This document shows, piece by piece, positions 15,946-23,470 of a stretch of 37,239 nt of DNA (its first letter is position 1; the number at the start of each line of letters is the position of its first letter). Below the pieces are notes generated by a model that was given only the letters and a program-made list of their open reading frames with translations, was not told where the DNA came from and did not search any database. Origin of the DNA: a virus. The stretch lies in the IMG/VR virus record IMGVR_UViG_3300011258_001298, positions 1-37,239 of that record; one strand, given 5' to 3'. The translations under genes and the position numbers were made by a program.

Positions 15946-17937
15946 ATGACGATCAGCACCACAAAGACACCGTCACAGGTGATTTATGGCAATCCGCCAA
16001 ATTCGGCCAACCAGCCCGTGCCTTCTGACGTTGTCGAGATTCTGGACGACGTTCTGGCCAATGGCGCGGGGGCGGCGGACCTGTCCGCAATCGACACGCG
16101 GGTGTCGAGCCTGGAGGCGGCAGGTGTGACGGGGGCGGAGTACACCGCAGGAGGCCCTGTGGCCTGCGCCACCACGGCGAACATCACGCTGTCGGGCGAA
16201 CAGACGCTGGACGGGGTGACGACCAGCGCGGACCGTGTGTTGGTCAAGGACCAGACGGACACAGAGGACAACGGCATCTACGTCTCGGCGGCGGGCGCAT
16301 GGGCGCGGGCCGGAGACATGGATGCGGCGGCGGAGGTGTCTGGCACGGCGGTCCGCGTTGATGGTGGCACAGCCAATGGCGGCCGGGTGTTTGTCACCTA
16401 TTCGGCGGTGACCACCTTGGGGACGGATGCGATTGTCTGGCGGGATGGCGGCGATTTTTCCGGGTTGCAGGATCAGATCGACACCAAGGCACCACTGGCC
16501 TCGCCAGCGCTGACCGGCACACCGACCGCGCCGACTGCGGCGGTCGGCACGGACAGCACGCAGGTCGCCTCGACCGCCTATGTGCGCGGTGAGATCATCG
16601 ACACTGCGGCGGGCCTGGTGGACTACAGCGGGGCGGGTCCGGTTTGGCCGCTGGCTGTTGACAGCACCGGGCAGGCGCTGATCTGGTACGATGCCACGGC
16701 GGACAGGGTGGATTTCGCGACCGATGCAGTGACCCGCGCGCCTCTTGAGGCTTTGCCGGGGGCTGTCGCGGATGGCTCGAAAGTGTTCTTTTTCGCGTAT
16801 GGTCAGAGCCTGTCAACAGGCACAGATGGCGACCCCGCGCTGTCAACGACCCAGCCCTATTCAAACGTAATGTTTAACGGAGGGTCGCTTCCTGGAACCA
16901 CGGACGGCACCGCTGAAAGCACGTTGTCGCTATACAACAGCTTTTCGGCGCTGGTGGAGGCCACAGACGAAACCGTGGTGGCTGGAATGTGCAACTATGC
17001 GCGCACTCGTGCGGCGATTGAAAGGGGGGAAGACCCGGACGCCGTGGCAATACTTGGGGCGTCGCTCGGAAAGGGTGGCTCGCCAATCGTGGGGCTAAGC
17101 AAGGGCACGACCCACTACGACGACGTTCTTGTGGCGGCTGCTTTCACGCGCATGTTCGCGATTGACTCTGCCTATAAAGTGACGGCGTTCGGATGGCTGC
17201 AAGGCGAGGGCGATCAAACGAATTTGGAAACCAAAGCCTACTACAAGCCGCTGCTTGCGACACTCCAATCCGATATTGAATCCGACGTGCAAGCGATCAA
17301 CGGCCAAACGGAGCCAGTTTACTGTCTGACGTATCAAACGAATAAAAGCACGCTCATTCAGTCGGACATTCCGATGGCCCAGCTTGAGTTAGCGCAAGAA
17401 AGCGACAGATTTTTCTTGGTTAGCCCGATCTACTTCCTAACGTTTAACGGGGGCCTGCATCTCGACAACGTGGGATACAAGTGGCTTGGCGGCTATTTCG
17501 GACGATCTTTTGACGCACTCTATTCCGGGCACCAGCCGCAATGGCTAAACCCTGTCAGCGCCACAATGCGGGGCGCTCAGGTCAAGGTCAAATTTGACGT
17601 TCCGGTGCTGCCGCTGCGGTTTGACCAGACGAACATCGCGCTGGCCACTGACTACGGCTTTGCGGTCGAGGACACGACGGGGGTTCTGACGATCAGCGCG
17701 ATCCGCATTGAGCGTGACACGGTTGTGATCGACCTGTCCACCACACCAAACGGCGCGACAGAGGTTCGCTACGGTCTGGATTACACCGGAGCAGGCATGG
17801 CTATCAGCACGCATAATGGCGGATCTGGCAACCTGCGGGACAGCGCGCCCGAAGTGATCGCGATCAACGGCACCGACTATCCGCTTTTCAACTGGTGCCC
17901 GCATGTGGCGCTGACCTGCCACGCAATCTCGGAGTAA
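15946..17937 (+). CDS. Tail fibre/spike with SGNH esterase domain
   Basis: 663-aa tail protein. Residues 1 to about 225 are a tail-fibre-like stem, including the repeat-type phrase 'PTAAVGTDSTQVASTAYVRG' seen in phage fibres. From about residue 278 an SGNH/sialate-O-acetylesterase-like domain follows: block I GQSLS (286-290, nucleophile Ser288), 'ILGASLGKGGSPI', block III GWLQGEGDQ (416-424) and 'LHLDNVGYKWLGGYF' with His505. The usual Asp three residues before that His is not obvious. A C-terminal beta domain of about 130 residues follows. It probably de-acetylates surface polysaccharide during adsorption. Nucleotides 16860-17540 are clearly AT-richer than the flanks, suggesting a transferred enzymatic cassette. 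The frame is open upstream to 15826, but ATG 15946 has an AGGGGG ribosome site. Confidence 0.85.
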   Translation: MTISTTKTPSQVIYGNPPNSANQPVPSDVVEILDDVLANGAGAADLSAIDTRVSSLEAAGVTGAEYTAGGPVACATTANITLSGEQTLDGVTTSADRVLVKDQTDTEDNGIYVSAAGAWARAGDMDAAAEVSGTAVRVDGGTANGGRVFVTYSAVTTLGTDAIVWRDGGDFSGLQDQIDTKAPLASPALTGTPTAPTAAVGTDSTQVASTAYVRGEIIDTAAGLVDYSGAGPVWPLAVDSTGQALIWYDATADRVDFATDAVTRAPLEALPGAVADGSKVFFFAYGQSLSTGTDGDPALSTTQPYSNVMFNGGSLPGTTDGTAESTLSLYNSFSALVEATDETVVAGMCNYARTRAAIERGEDPDAVAILGASLGKGGSPIVGLSKGTTHYDDVLVAAAFTRMFAIDSAYKVTAFGWLQGEGDQTNLETKAYYKPLLATLQSDIESDVQAINGQTEPVYCLTYQTNKSTLIQSDIPMAQLELAQESDRFFLVSPIYFLTFNGGLHLDNVGYKWLGGYFGRSFDALYSGHQPQWLNPVSATMRGAQVKVKFDVPVLPLRFDQTNIALATDYGFAVEDTTGVLTISAIRIERDTVVIDLSTTPNGATEVRYGLDYTGAGMAISTHNGGSGNLRDSAPEVIAINGTDYPLFNWCPHVALTCHAISE

Positions 17938-17942
17938 ACTGC

Positions 17943-18683
17943 ATGTTGATCCCCTACATCCCCGCCGCGACATCCCGTAATGCGCCGCAGATCAGCACCT
18001 CTGACCTGGCCGCGCTGGATGGATACGAGGTCGGTGCCTATGGCCATTGGGCGCTTGGCCCGGATGCGGCCAGCCTGACCAGTCTGGGGTCGACGGGCAA
18101 GACGCTGACCCTGCAAGGCGATGCGCCAAGCTATGCCGCAGCATATGCGGATATCGAGGCGGGTGACGCCCTGTTGACCAGTCTGGCAGACAGCATATCG
18201 CAGAGCCTGACCATGTGCATGGTCCTGCGCATCCCCTCGGCCACGACCGGCATCTGTATGCTGGCGGGCAATTTCGAAAACGGGCTGGCCAGCGGTCGAT
18301 CGCTCTATCGCGGGGGCGGCTCGGGCTATCTGACATTCAACGGCGACAGCATCGCGACGGCCACCACGACGCTGCAACCGTCCTCGGACACGTGGTATTT
18401 TTTGGCGGTGTCGCACGATGTCGCGGCGACGTCGAACAACATCATTGTTCTGGGGGGCGGGGTGGCGGCGCAGACCTTCAGCGACGACATCACCGGCTAT
18501 GCCACTGGGCCGACAAATATCGGCCTGGGCGATTCCAGCTACAACGCCAGCGGGCGGAACATAGATGTTGCAGAGTTCGTGCTGTTCGACAGCGCGCTGT
18601 CCGCGACCGCGCTGGCGGCGATTTACGCGCGGTCTGTCACGCGGGCTGCGGCGCGCGGGATCACGGTCACGGCGTTCAGCTGA
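17943..18683 (+). CDS. Tail-associated jelly-roll (LamG/ConA-like) protein (putative)
   Basis: 246-aa protein right after the spike. 'YGHWALGPDAASLTSLGSTG' near the start, then 'LTMCMVLRIPSATTGICMLAG', 'GSGYLTFNGDS', 'SSDTWYFLAVSHDVAAT' and 'NIDVAEFVLFDSALSATALA' fit the strand pattern of concanavalin A/laminin-G-like lectin domains, where the last phrase is very typical. It may be a receptor-binding or accessory fibre protein. The ATG at 17943 starts four nt after the spike stop and has only a weak ribosome site, so coupling is likely. Confidence 0.65.
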   Translation: MLIPYIPAATSRNAPQISTSDLAALDGYEVGAYGHWALGPDAASLTSLGSTGKTLTLQGDAPSYAAAYADIEAGDALLTSLADSISQSLTMCMVLRIPSATTGICMLAGNFENGLASGRSLYRGGGSGYLTFNGDSIATATTTLQPSSDTWYFLAVSHDVAATSNNIIVLGGGVAAQTFSDDITGYATGPTNIGLGDSSYNASGRNIDVAEFVLFDSALSATALAAIYARSVTRAAARGITVTAFS

Positions 18684-18726
18684 TCCAGATTAATCCGACG
18701 CGCGACCAAAATGCGAAGGCTGAGGC

Positions 18727-19068
18727 GTGCGCAACACCAGAAAGACGCTGCGGCTGATCTGGGCAAAGGGGGTGACTGTGTGGTGGGGCAAACCGTGGGA
18801 ATTCTGGCTCGCCGTCGCGGCGGCGGCGCTATACGTCTATGAGCGGCACCGCGAGCAGCCGCTGCGCGGGCGCGTGCTGATGGTCTCGGGATCGTCGGGG
18901 TTGGGCGTGTCGCTGTCGGCGGATGTGGCGGCATGGGGGGGCTGGCCGGAAACGCTGTGTGCGGTCCTTCTGACGACAGTGGGCTATCTGGTGCTGGACA
19001 TGGGGACTGCCATTTTGCAGGACCGCTCGCTCATCCGGGATATTTTGCGGAGGAGGTTTGGCAAATGA
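18727..19068 (+). CDS. Small membrane protein, holin candidate
   Basis: 113-aa protein opening the lysis cassette. A basic N-terminus is followed by two hydrophobic segments, 'FWLAVAAAALYVYERH' (about 26-41) and 'TLCAVLLTTVGYLVLDMGTAIL' (about 76-97), and a basic C-terminus (LIRDILRRRFGK). This is the build of a class II-like holin, although size and spacing are not diagnostic. GTG 18727 is the first start in the frame. The stop overlaps the next ATG pair. A membrane domain on the lysozyme is a competing holin, so the roles may be split (holin/antiholin). Confidence 0.6.
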   Translation: MRNTRKTLRLIWAKGVTVWWGKPWEFWLAVAAAALYVYERHREQPLRGRVLMVSGSSGLGVSLSADVAAWGGWPETLCAVLLTTVGYLVLDMGTAILQDRSLIRDILRRRFGK

Positions 19069-19550
19069 TGGCAATGCAATCGGCGGTCCGGCGGCAATTC
19101 ACGCCAGCGGGTCTGTCGATCATGGTGCTGACGGCTGTTTTCGCGGTTCAGGCGCTGGTGGGGGAGGGGCGCGTGCCGCCAGAGAACCGCCTGATCCTCC
19201 GGCAGTTGGAGGTGCGCGGTGGCATGATCTATCAGCTGGTCACCCCCTCCGAGGGTGAGGCGATCCGGGGCAAATGGGCCGCGCAGATCTTTGACGCTGC
19301 GGGGGGGATCGTCTGTGGCGGTGGTGGCTATGCGCCCTACACCGCAAAGCTGGATCCGGTGGCCATGTCGCCGGATGTCTGGGCCGGTGGCAGTTGCGCG
19401 CTGGTCGAGGGGGCCTCGTACCGGGCGGTCGCGGCGTGGGAATGGACGGGGCCCAACGGATCGGTGCGGCGACTGTCCGGTGAAATTGAGTTCATCCACG
19501 ACCCTCGCGGGGTTCACAATATTGGAGATGAAAATGCATCTGGTCGATGA
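19065..19550 (+). CDS. Membrane-anchored protein of the lysis cassette, unknown function
   Basis: 161-aa protein with one N-terminal transmembrane helix (AGLSIMVLTAVFAVQALVG, about 14-32) and a periplasmic-looking beta-rich domain with two cysteines ('GGIVCGGGGYAPY', 'GGSCALVEG') that could pair. A strong AGGAGG (19049-19056 region) precedes the ATG. It overlaps the holin candidate upstream and the lysozyme downstream. I do not recognise the family; the place suggests a role in lysis or in the envelope. Confidence 0.7.
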   Translation: MMAMQSAVRRQFTPAGLSIMVLTAVFAVQALVGEGRVPPENRLILRQLEVRGGMIYQLVTPSEGEAIRGKWAAQIFDAAGGIVCGGGGYAPYTAKLDPVAMSPDVWAGGSCALVEGASYRAVAAWEWTGPNGSVRRLSGEIEFIHDPRGVHNIGDENASGR

Positions 19551-20322
19551 CTGGAGATTTGTGCTGTTCCGTTCGCATTCGATGTGGGCGTTTGTTCTGG
19601 GCGTGCTGGCGTTCAATGCGCCCGACGCCATCTACCTGATCGGCGGGGTCGATACGGACCCTGCGATCTGGTCGATGATCGGCAACATGCTGTTCGCCTA
19701 TGGTATCGCCGGTCGGCTGATCCGGCAGGTGCCGGGCGCGCGCAATATCGCGATGCCGCTGGTGATGATCCTCGCCGCACTGGCGACCCTGTTGCTGATG
19801 GGCATGGGGCAGGTTCCGGACGATCCCCCCGATCCGGGGCAGGCCCGCGCGCCGACCGAGGCGCAGACCATGGCCGTCGCCGTGCCGCTGGTTGCCAAAT
19901 GGGAGGGGCTGCGGCCCGAGGCCTATCTGGACACCATCGCCAGCTCTCCGGTCTGGACCGTCTGCTATGGCGAGACAGAGGGCGTGACGCCCGGTGAGGT
20001 GCGCACGGTCGCGCAGTGCGAAGATGGCCTGCGGCGCGGGCTGGTCCGCTACCGCGACGGGCTGCATCGGTATTTCGAGGCCCGCACGCGCCAGCGCTAT
20101 CTGACGCCAGAGCGGGATGCGGCCTTTGTGTCGCTGGCCTACAATGTCGGAATCGCGGGGGCAGGCGGATCGACCGCGGTGCGGCGGCTGAACGGCGGTG
20201 ACATCGCCGGGGCCTGCGCTGCCATTGGCTGGTGGAACAAGGCGGGGGGCCGCGTGGTGCGCGGTTTGGTCAACCGCCGCGCGGATGAGACGGCGCTTTG
20301 CCTGCGGGGGGCGGTCGGGTGA
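19534..20322 (+). CDS. Membrane-domain/GH24 lysozyme fusion (endolysin)
   Basis: 262-aa lysis protein. Residues 1-95 look like a DUF7940-type holin-like domain (MHLVDDWRFVLFRSHSMWAF) with hydrophobic segments at about 17-38, 46-63 and 73-92. A Pro-rich linker (QVPDDPPDPGQARAP) leads to a T4/lambdoid-type lysozyme: Glu124 in KWEGLRPEAYLD, Asp133, and Thr142 in VWTVCYGET match the E-8x-D-x-T catalytic pattern, with a three-residue insertion before the Thr. 'AAFVSLAYNVG' and 'GWWNKAGGRVVRGLVNRR' are family motifs. It would cleave peptidoglycan while tethered to the inner membrane. Start chosen at ATG 19534 because GGAG (19524-19527) is 6 nt upstream. Confidence 0.88.
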   Translation: MHLVDDWRFVLFRSHSMWAFVLGVLAFNAPDAIYLIGGVDTDPAIWSMIGNMLFAYGIAGRLIRQVPGARNIAMPLVMILAALATLLLMGMGQVPDDPPDPGQARAPTEAQTMAVAVPLVAKWEGLRPEAYLDTIASSPVWTVCYGETEGVTPGEVRTVAQCEDGLRRGLVRYRDGLHRYFEARTRQRYLTPERDAAFVSLAYNVGIAGAGGSTAVRRLNGGDIAGACAAIGWWNKAGGRVVRGLVNRRADETALCLRGAVG

Positions 20323-20618
20323 TCCGCCTTGGGCTGATCCTCTGTGCGCTGATCGCCTCTGGGCTGCTGGTGATCGAGATGCGCGCCAGCGCGCGGCTGG
20401 CGGCAGAGAACGGATCGCTGCGGGCCTCGAATGAGGTGCTGGCGCGGCAGGTCCATGACGCCCGGATCGGCGCGGCCATTGCGGCCGCGACCATGGCCGA
20501 CGAACAGGCCCGCGCGCTGGCGCTGGCCGATGCCCTGCAACAGATCAACGGAGGGCCGGATGCGCCGCTGCCTGATCATATCCGCGCTCTTTTGCGCGAC
20601 ATTCCTGGCGAGCTGTGA
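20319..20618 (+). CDS. i-spanin (Rz-like)
   Basis: 99-aa inner-membrane spanin candidate: N-terminal membrane helix (LGLILCALIASGLLVIEM) followed by an Ala/Glu/Arg-rich helix (ARLAAENGSLRASNEVLARQ) likely to be a coiled coil across the periplasm. It starts at GTG overlapping the lysozyme stop (GTGA). A lipoprotein frame is nested at its 3' end, the classic Rz/Rz1 layout. Spanins fuse inner and outer membrane in the last step of lysis. Confidence 0.8.
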   Translation: MIRLGLILCALIASGLLVIEMRASARLAAENGSLRASNEVLARQVHDARIGAAIAAATMADEQARALALADALQQINGGPDAPLPDHIRALLRDIPGEL

Positions 20619-20841
20619 CCGGCCTGTCGAGTACATCCGCGTCACGCCGCCGGTCCCTGCCGTGCTGCGCGCGCCCGTGGCGATCCCCGCCCGTCCGATT
20701 GCAACGGCTGCCGATCTGGCGGCGGGCTACCTGGAGGCGCGTGCCGGTCTCGCGCAGGCGAATGGGCGGATCGCAGCGGTGGATTGCATCCTGACGGCGG
20801 CAGAGTCCGGTGCGGACCCGGTGTGCGGCGGGGTGGAGTAG
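20560..20841 (+). CDS. o-spanin lipoprotein (Rz1-like)
   Basis: 93-aa lipoprotein that begins inside the Rz gene in another frame, behind GGAGG (20550-20554). The signal ends in a lipobox FLASC (Cys17 or so), followed by a Pro-rich stretch (RVTPPVPAVLRAPVAIPARP) typical of Rz1. The C-terminal half (LAAGYLEARAGLAQANGRIA, with two later Cys) is longer than in lambda Rz1. It should sit in the outer membrane and bind the Rz C-terminus. Confidence 0.82.
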   Translation: MRRCLIISALFCATFLASCDRPVEYIRVTPPVPAVLRAPVAIPARPIATAADLAAGYLEARAGLAQANGRIAAVDCILTAAESGADPVCGGVE

Positions 20842-20903
20842 GCGCTTTGACCCTGCCACGGCGGGGCTGTAGGCTGTGCGACAGGTTTGGCGCGGAGGTG
20901 CCG

Positions 20904-21308
20904 ATGCGCGCGGCGCTGTTTTTCATGTTTCTGGGGTCTGTGGTTTCGGCGCAGGATGTGCCGCCCTGCGGCCTGTACACCTACCGGGCCGAGATTGCCC
21001 GCGTGATCGACGGCGACACGGTGGTCGCGCATGTCGATCTCGGGTTTGACGTGTGGCTGCACAATGAGCGCTTGCGCCTTTTCGGCGTGCAGGCCCCGGA
21101 GGCGGGCCAACCGGGCGCATCCGAGGCCACGTCCGCCCTGCGCGACCGCATCGAGGGGCGGCGTCTCTACATCTGCACGCAGCCGATGAAGCGGCGCGAC
21201 CGCGAGGCGCGGGGCAGCTTTGGCCGGTACTTGGTGACGATCTATGATGAGGGCAGCAGCGTGAATGACTGGCTGCTGTCAGAGGGGCTGGCGGTGCCGT
21301 TCGAGTGA
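20904..21308 (+). CDS. Secreted staphylococcal-nuclease-like protein
   Basis: 134-aa thermonuclease homologue with an N-terminal signal peptide (MRAALFFMFLGSVVSAQ). 'ARVIDGDTVVAHVDLGFDV' is the SNase core start; Arg58 and Glu66 (RLRLFGVQAPE) and Arg108 (GSFGRYL) fit catalytic Arg35, Glu43 and Arg87 of the Staphylococcus enzyme. The Ca-binding Asp40 position holds Gln63, which may alter metal use. It is the last gene before attP, so in the prophage it lies at one end and may be a lysogenic-conversion (moron) gene or act on host DNA after lysis. A GGAGG is 6 nt before ATG 20904. Confidence 0.8.
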   Translation: MRAALFFMFLGSVVSAQDVPPCGLYTYRAEIARVIDGDTVVAHVDLGFDVWLHNERLRLFGVQAPEAGQPGASEATSALRDRIEGRRLYICTQPMKRRDREARGSFGRYLVTIYDEGSSVNDWLLSEGLAVPFE

Positions 21309-21521
21309 CGGGTCACTGTTTCACCCTTCGTTTCCGTTATGTCTCTGTGACTGAAGCCGCTTAAGCCGCTGGTTTGGCGCGCAATCGACAGGATTCAAAA
21401 TCCCCCGCCTTTGCGGGTGTGTGGGTTCGAATCCCACCTTGGGCACCATGAAAACAAAGACTTAGGCGATGCGGCCGCAATGTGACCTACGTCTGGTCAC
21501 ACACACTGGTCACAGAGTCAC
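21306..21521. other. attP region with candidate integrase arm sites
   Basis: A 209-nt non-coding stretch (21309-21517) between late genes and the DHH gene. It holds a tRNA 3' fragment (core) and copies of the hexamer RGTCAC on both sides: 21312-21317, 21348-21353 (inverted), 21482-21487 (inverted), 21495-21500, 21508-21513 and 21516-21521. The flanks also share a longer phrase (GTCACTGTTTCACCC near 21313 and GTCACTGTTCACCC near 21517). Repeats flanking a tRNA-derived core next to an integrase gene are the usual form of attP arm-type sites. Confidence 0.65.
21391..21448 (+). other. tRNA-Leu(CAA) 3' fragment, predicted attP core
   Basis: From the anticodon loop to CCA the sequence folds as the 3' part of a tRNA: loop TTCAAAA with anticodon CAA at 21396-21398, a long variable arm (CCGC CTTT GCGG), T arm GTGGG-TTCGAAT-CCCAC (21421-21437), acceptor strand CTTGGGC and ACCA to 21448. 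The 5' half is absent: no GCCCAAG acceptor strand is found upstream, and anticodon-stem pairing breaks left of 21391. This is the signature of an attP that restores the host tRNA gene after integration. Confidence 0.8.
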
Positions 21522-22432
21522 TGTTCACCCCCTGTTCGTTCCCCATCCCATCCGTGCGGCATCAGGAAACCTGCTGCGTTGCGATGCCCGCCACCTCCGT
21601 AGTTTGCCGCAACCTCTGATACGTCGATGCCGTCACCTCTGGAGCGAAGGCTGAAAGCGCGCCCCTTTGGCCCGTCAACGTAGGTTGCCGCGAATGGTGC
21701 AGCCTGGGCCATGGTGCCAGCTGCATCTGATGCGAGAGCATACGGCGCGGATGCCACCGGCACCTCATGCCCCCCGATGATCATGGTGCGCCGTGACGTG
21801 TCGATCACTTGGCGCACCAGCTTGTCATGCGCGCGCAGGATTGCCTCGCCCTCTGACGCGACCCTGCCAATGTCAACATCTGCCTGCAATCGCGCGGCCA
21901 GATCGTCCCACGTGTCCCATGACATGTCGTGCGACCCGATCACCGCGTTAATTTCGCGCGACTGCGGGATCTGCCAGCGCCAGAGATCACGGTCTGCAAC
22001 CACATCGACAAGGAAGGGCCGCGCGCCGTTGCAAAAATAGTCCCATGCCATCTGCGCGCCGCTGCGATCCATGTCGAACAAGGCGCGGGGGCCGCGAGGG
22101 TCGCGCCCGTTCTCGATCTCGACGGCCAACCCGCTGATGTGGTCCGTCCATCCATTGCTGTGCGGCTTTGGTAGGCCTGCCAGATCGGCCTGAGCGGTCT
22201 TGTGATGGTCTAGGACCAGTATGGAGCGCGCTTTCTGCGACATGCGCTCAAGCACCTGCCACTTGTAGCTGAAATCGACAATCGCCACATCCGCGCCGGT
22301 CACGTCTGGCGGCTCTGAGCTGTAGCTGGCGGGGATAAATTCAACGCTCTCGCCCACCGCCCGGCGAACAGCCCATGCGGCAGTGAAGCCGTCCGCGCAA
22401 TTTGCGTGGTAAATACAGATTATTTTTGTCAT
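21518..22432 (-). CDS. DHH/DHHA1-family phosphoesterase
   Basis: 304-aa predicted phosphodiesterase. Motifs of the DHH superfamily are present: HANCADG (His9, Asp14), VDFSY (Asp53), VLDHHKT (Asp75-His76-His77), 'VADRDLW' (Asp147) and the DHHA1 substrate-binding motif GGGGHRNAAGF (279-289). Relatives degrade short RNA, pApA or cyclic dinucleotides, or are single-strand exonucleases. It lacks the extra domains of RecJ, so a small-substrate enzyme is more likely. It starts directly after the integrase stop (TGA-ATG, no gap) and ends at attP, i.e. at the prophage edge, a usual place for accessory genes. Substrate unknown; a role against nucleotide-signal defences is only inferred. Confidence 0.85.
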   Translation of the reverse strand: MTKIICIYHANCADGFTAAWAVRRAVGESVEFIPASYSSEPPDVTGADVAIVDFSYKWQVLERMSQKARSILVLDHHKTAQADLAGLPKPHSNGWTDHISGLAVEIENGRDPRGPRALFDMDRSGAQMAWDYFCNGARPFLVDVVADRDLWRWQIPQSREINAVIGSHDMSWDTWDDLAARLQADVDIGRVASEGEAILRAHDKLVRQVIDTSRRTMIIGGHEVPVASAPYALASDAAGTMAQAAPFAATYVDGPKGRAFSLRSRGDGIDVSEVAANYGGGGHRNAAGFLMPHGWDGERTGGEQ

Positions 22433-23470
22433 TCACTCTCTCCTTTGTTGCGCCGCTTTACTCAGGCGGCGGCGGCTCGCCTTGTTGCGATAATATGCGA
22501 CCATTTCGGCGCTCTGCCCGGTCACGGCCTGTATCTCTGCGTCGGACGCCCCGGCCTCGGCCAGTTCGATGATCGCCAGCTTGCGCAGTCCGTGCAGGCT
22601 GTAGGGCTTGGCCCTGTCGCCAAGGCCATCACGCCAAGCGCGAAACGCCTTTTCCACACCATCATAGCCAACCGCCTGACGGAGGGTCTTGGCGATGAAA
22701 TGCGCGCCGCGCGTCGGCAGATCGGCAACAAAGGCGCGCAGCTTGTCGGGGCAGTAGACAGACAATTCCTTGCCGCCCTTTTCGTCAATGACCACCATCC
22801 ATTCACCGTCGATCTGGTCGCGGCGCATGGCGATGGCGGCGCTGGGGCGCTGGCCTGTGTAGAGGATCAGCGTTGCCGCGATGCGCACATTCTCTGGGGC
22901 GGCATCGAGGGCCTTGACCATCCATGCGGGCCACGGCTCGTATGGGTTCGCGGGCTTGTATTTGGCCAGCCCGGCGGCGGGGTTCGGCCCCAGTGGCCAG
23001 TCCAGTTCCCGCGTGGCGAAAGACCACAGCAGGCTGACGGTCTGCGCGTAGCGCGCCGCCTTGCGCGGTGTGTCGGATAGCGTGCCGATGGCAGCACGGA
23101 CGCCCTGACGTGTCGTCTGGCGCATGTCCTTGCCGCCGTTCTTGGCCAGGATGGCATCCATTGCGCGGCGGTATTGCACCTTGGTCGATGCTGCCAGTTT
23201 GCCCTGAGTGACAGGATCTTTTCGCCAAGCCAGCACGCATTCCCGCCACGTGTATCGGCTGGGCTTTGTCTGTGCCGTGTGCTGGCCTGTTTGTGCAAGC
23301 CAGTAAAGCCGGTCCAGTTCGCGCGAATCCCCCTTCCAGTCCAGCTTGACCTCGCGGGCCTTCTGCTTGCCGCAGTCGGACCATGTGACCCGGTGATAGG
23401 GTGCCCAGGCGTTGCCTTTCCAGCGCCACACGAGGCGCGGCTTGGTGATGCGGGGCTTGGGTGGTTTCAC
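22433..23470 (-). CDS. int: Tyrosine-recombinase integrase
   Basis: 345-aa site-specific recombinase that should join attP to a host tRNA-Leu gene. The catalytic residues are visible: Arg208 (YTGQRPSA), His293 and Arg296 (HGLRK), and Tyr326 or Tyr327 (AYYRNKAS); the second catalytic His is replaced in the GQS position (about 319), as in several phage integrases. An N-terminal SAM-like core-binding part precedes it (KLAASTKVQYRRAMDAIL). It overlaps the excisionase candidate by 4 nt and lies at the end of the leftward early operon, close to attP. Confidence 0.93.
   Translation of the reverse strand: MKPPKPRITKPRLVWRWKGNAWAPYHRVTWSDCGKQKAREVKLDWKGDSRELDRLYWLAQTGQHTAQTKPSRYTWRECVLAWRKDPVTQGKLAASTKVQYRRAMDAILAKNGGKDMRQTTRQGVRAAIGTLSDTPRKAARYAQTVSLLWSFATRELDWPLGPNPAAGLAKYKPANPYEPWPAWMVKALDAAPENVRIAATLILYTGQRPSAAIAMRRDQIDGEWMVVIDEKGGKELSVYCPDKLRAFVADLPTRGAHFIAKTLRQAVGYDGVEKAFRAWRDGLGDRAKPYSLHGLRKLAIIELAEAGASDAEIQAVTGQSAEMVAYYRNKASRRRLSKAAQQRRE

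Noticed and set aside
21340-21448. Complete tRNA gene
   Set aside because: The T arm, variable arm and CCA are clear, but no 5' acceptor strand or D arm matches, and the anticodon stem pairs for only three base pairs. It is better explained as an attP fragment.
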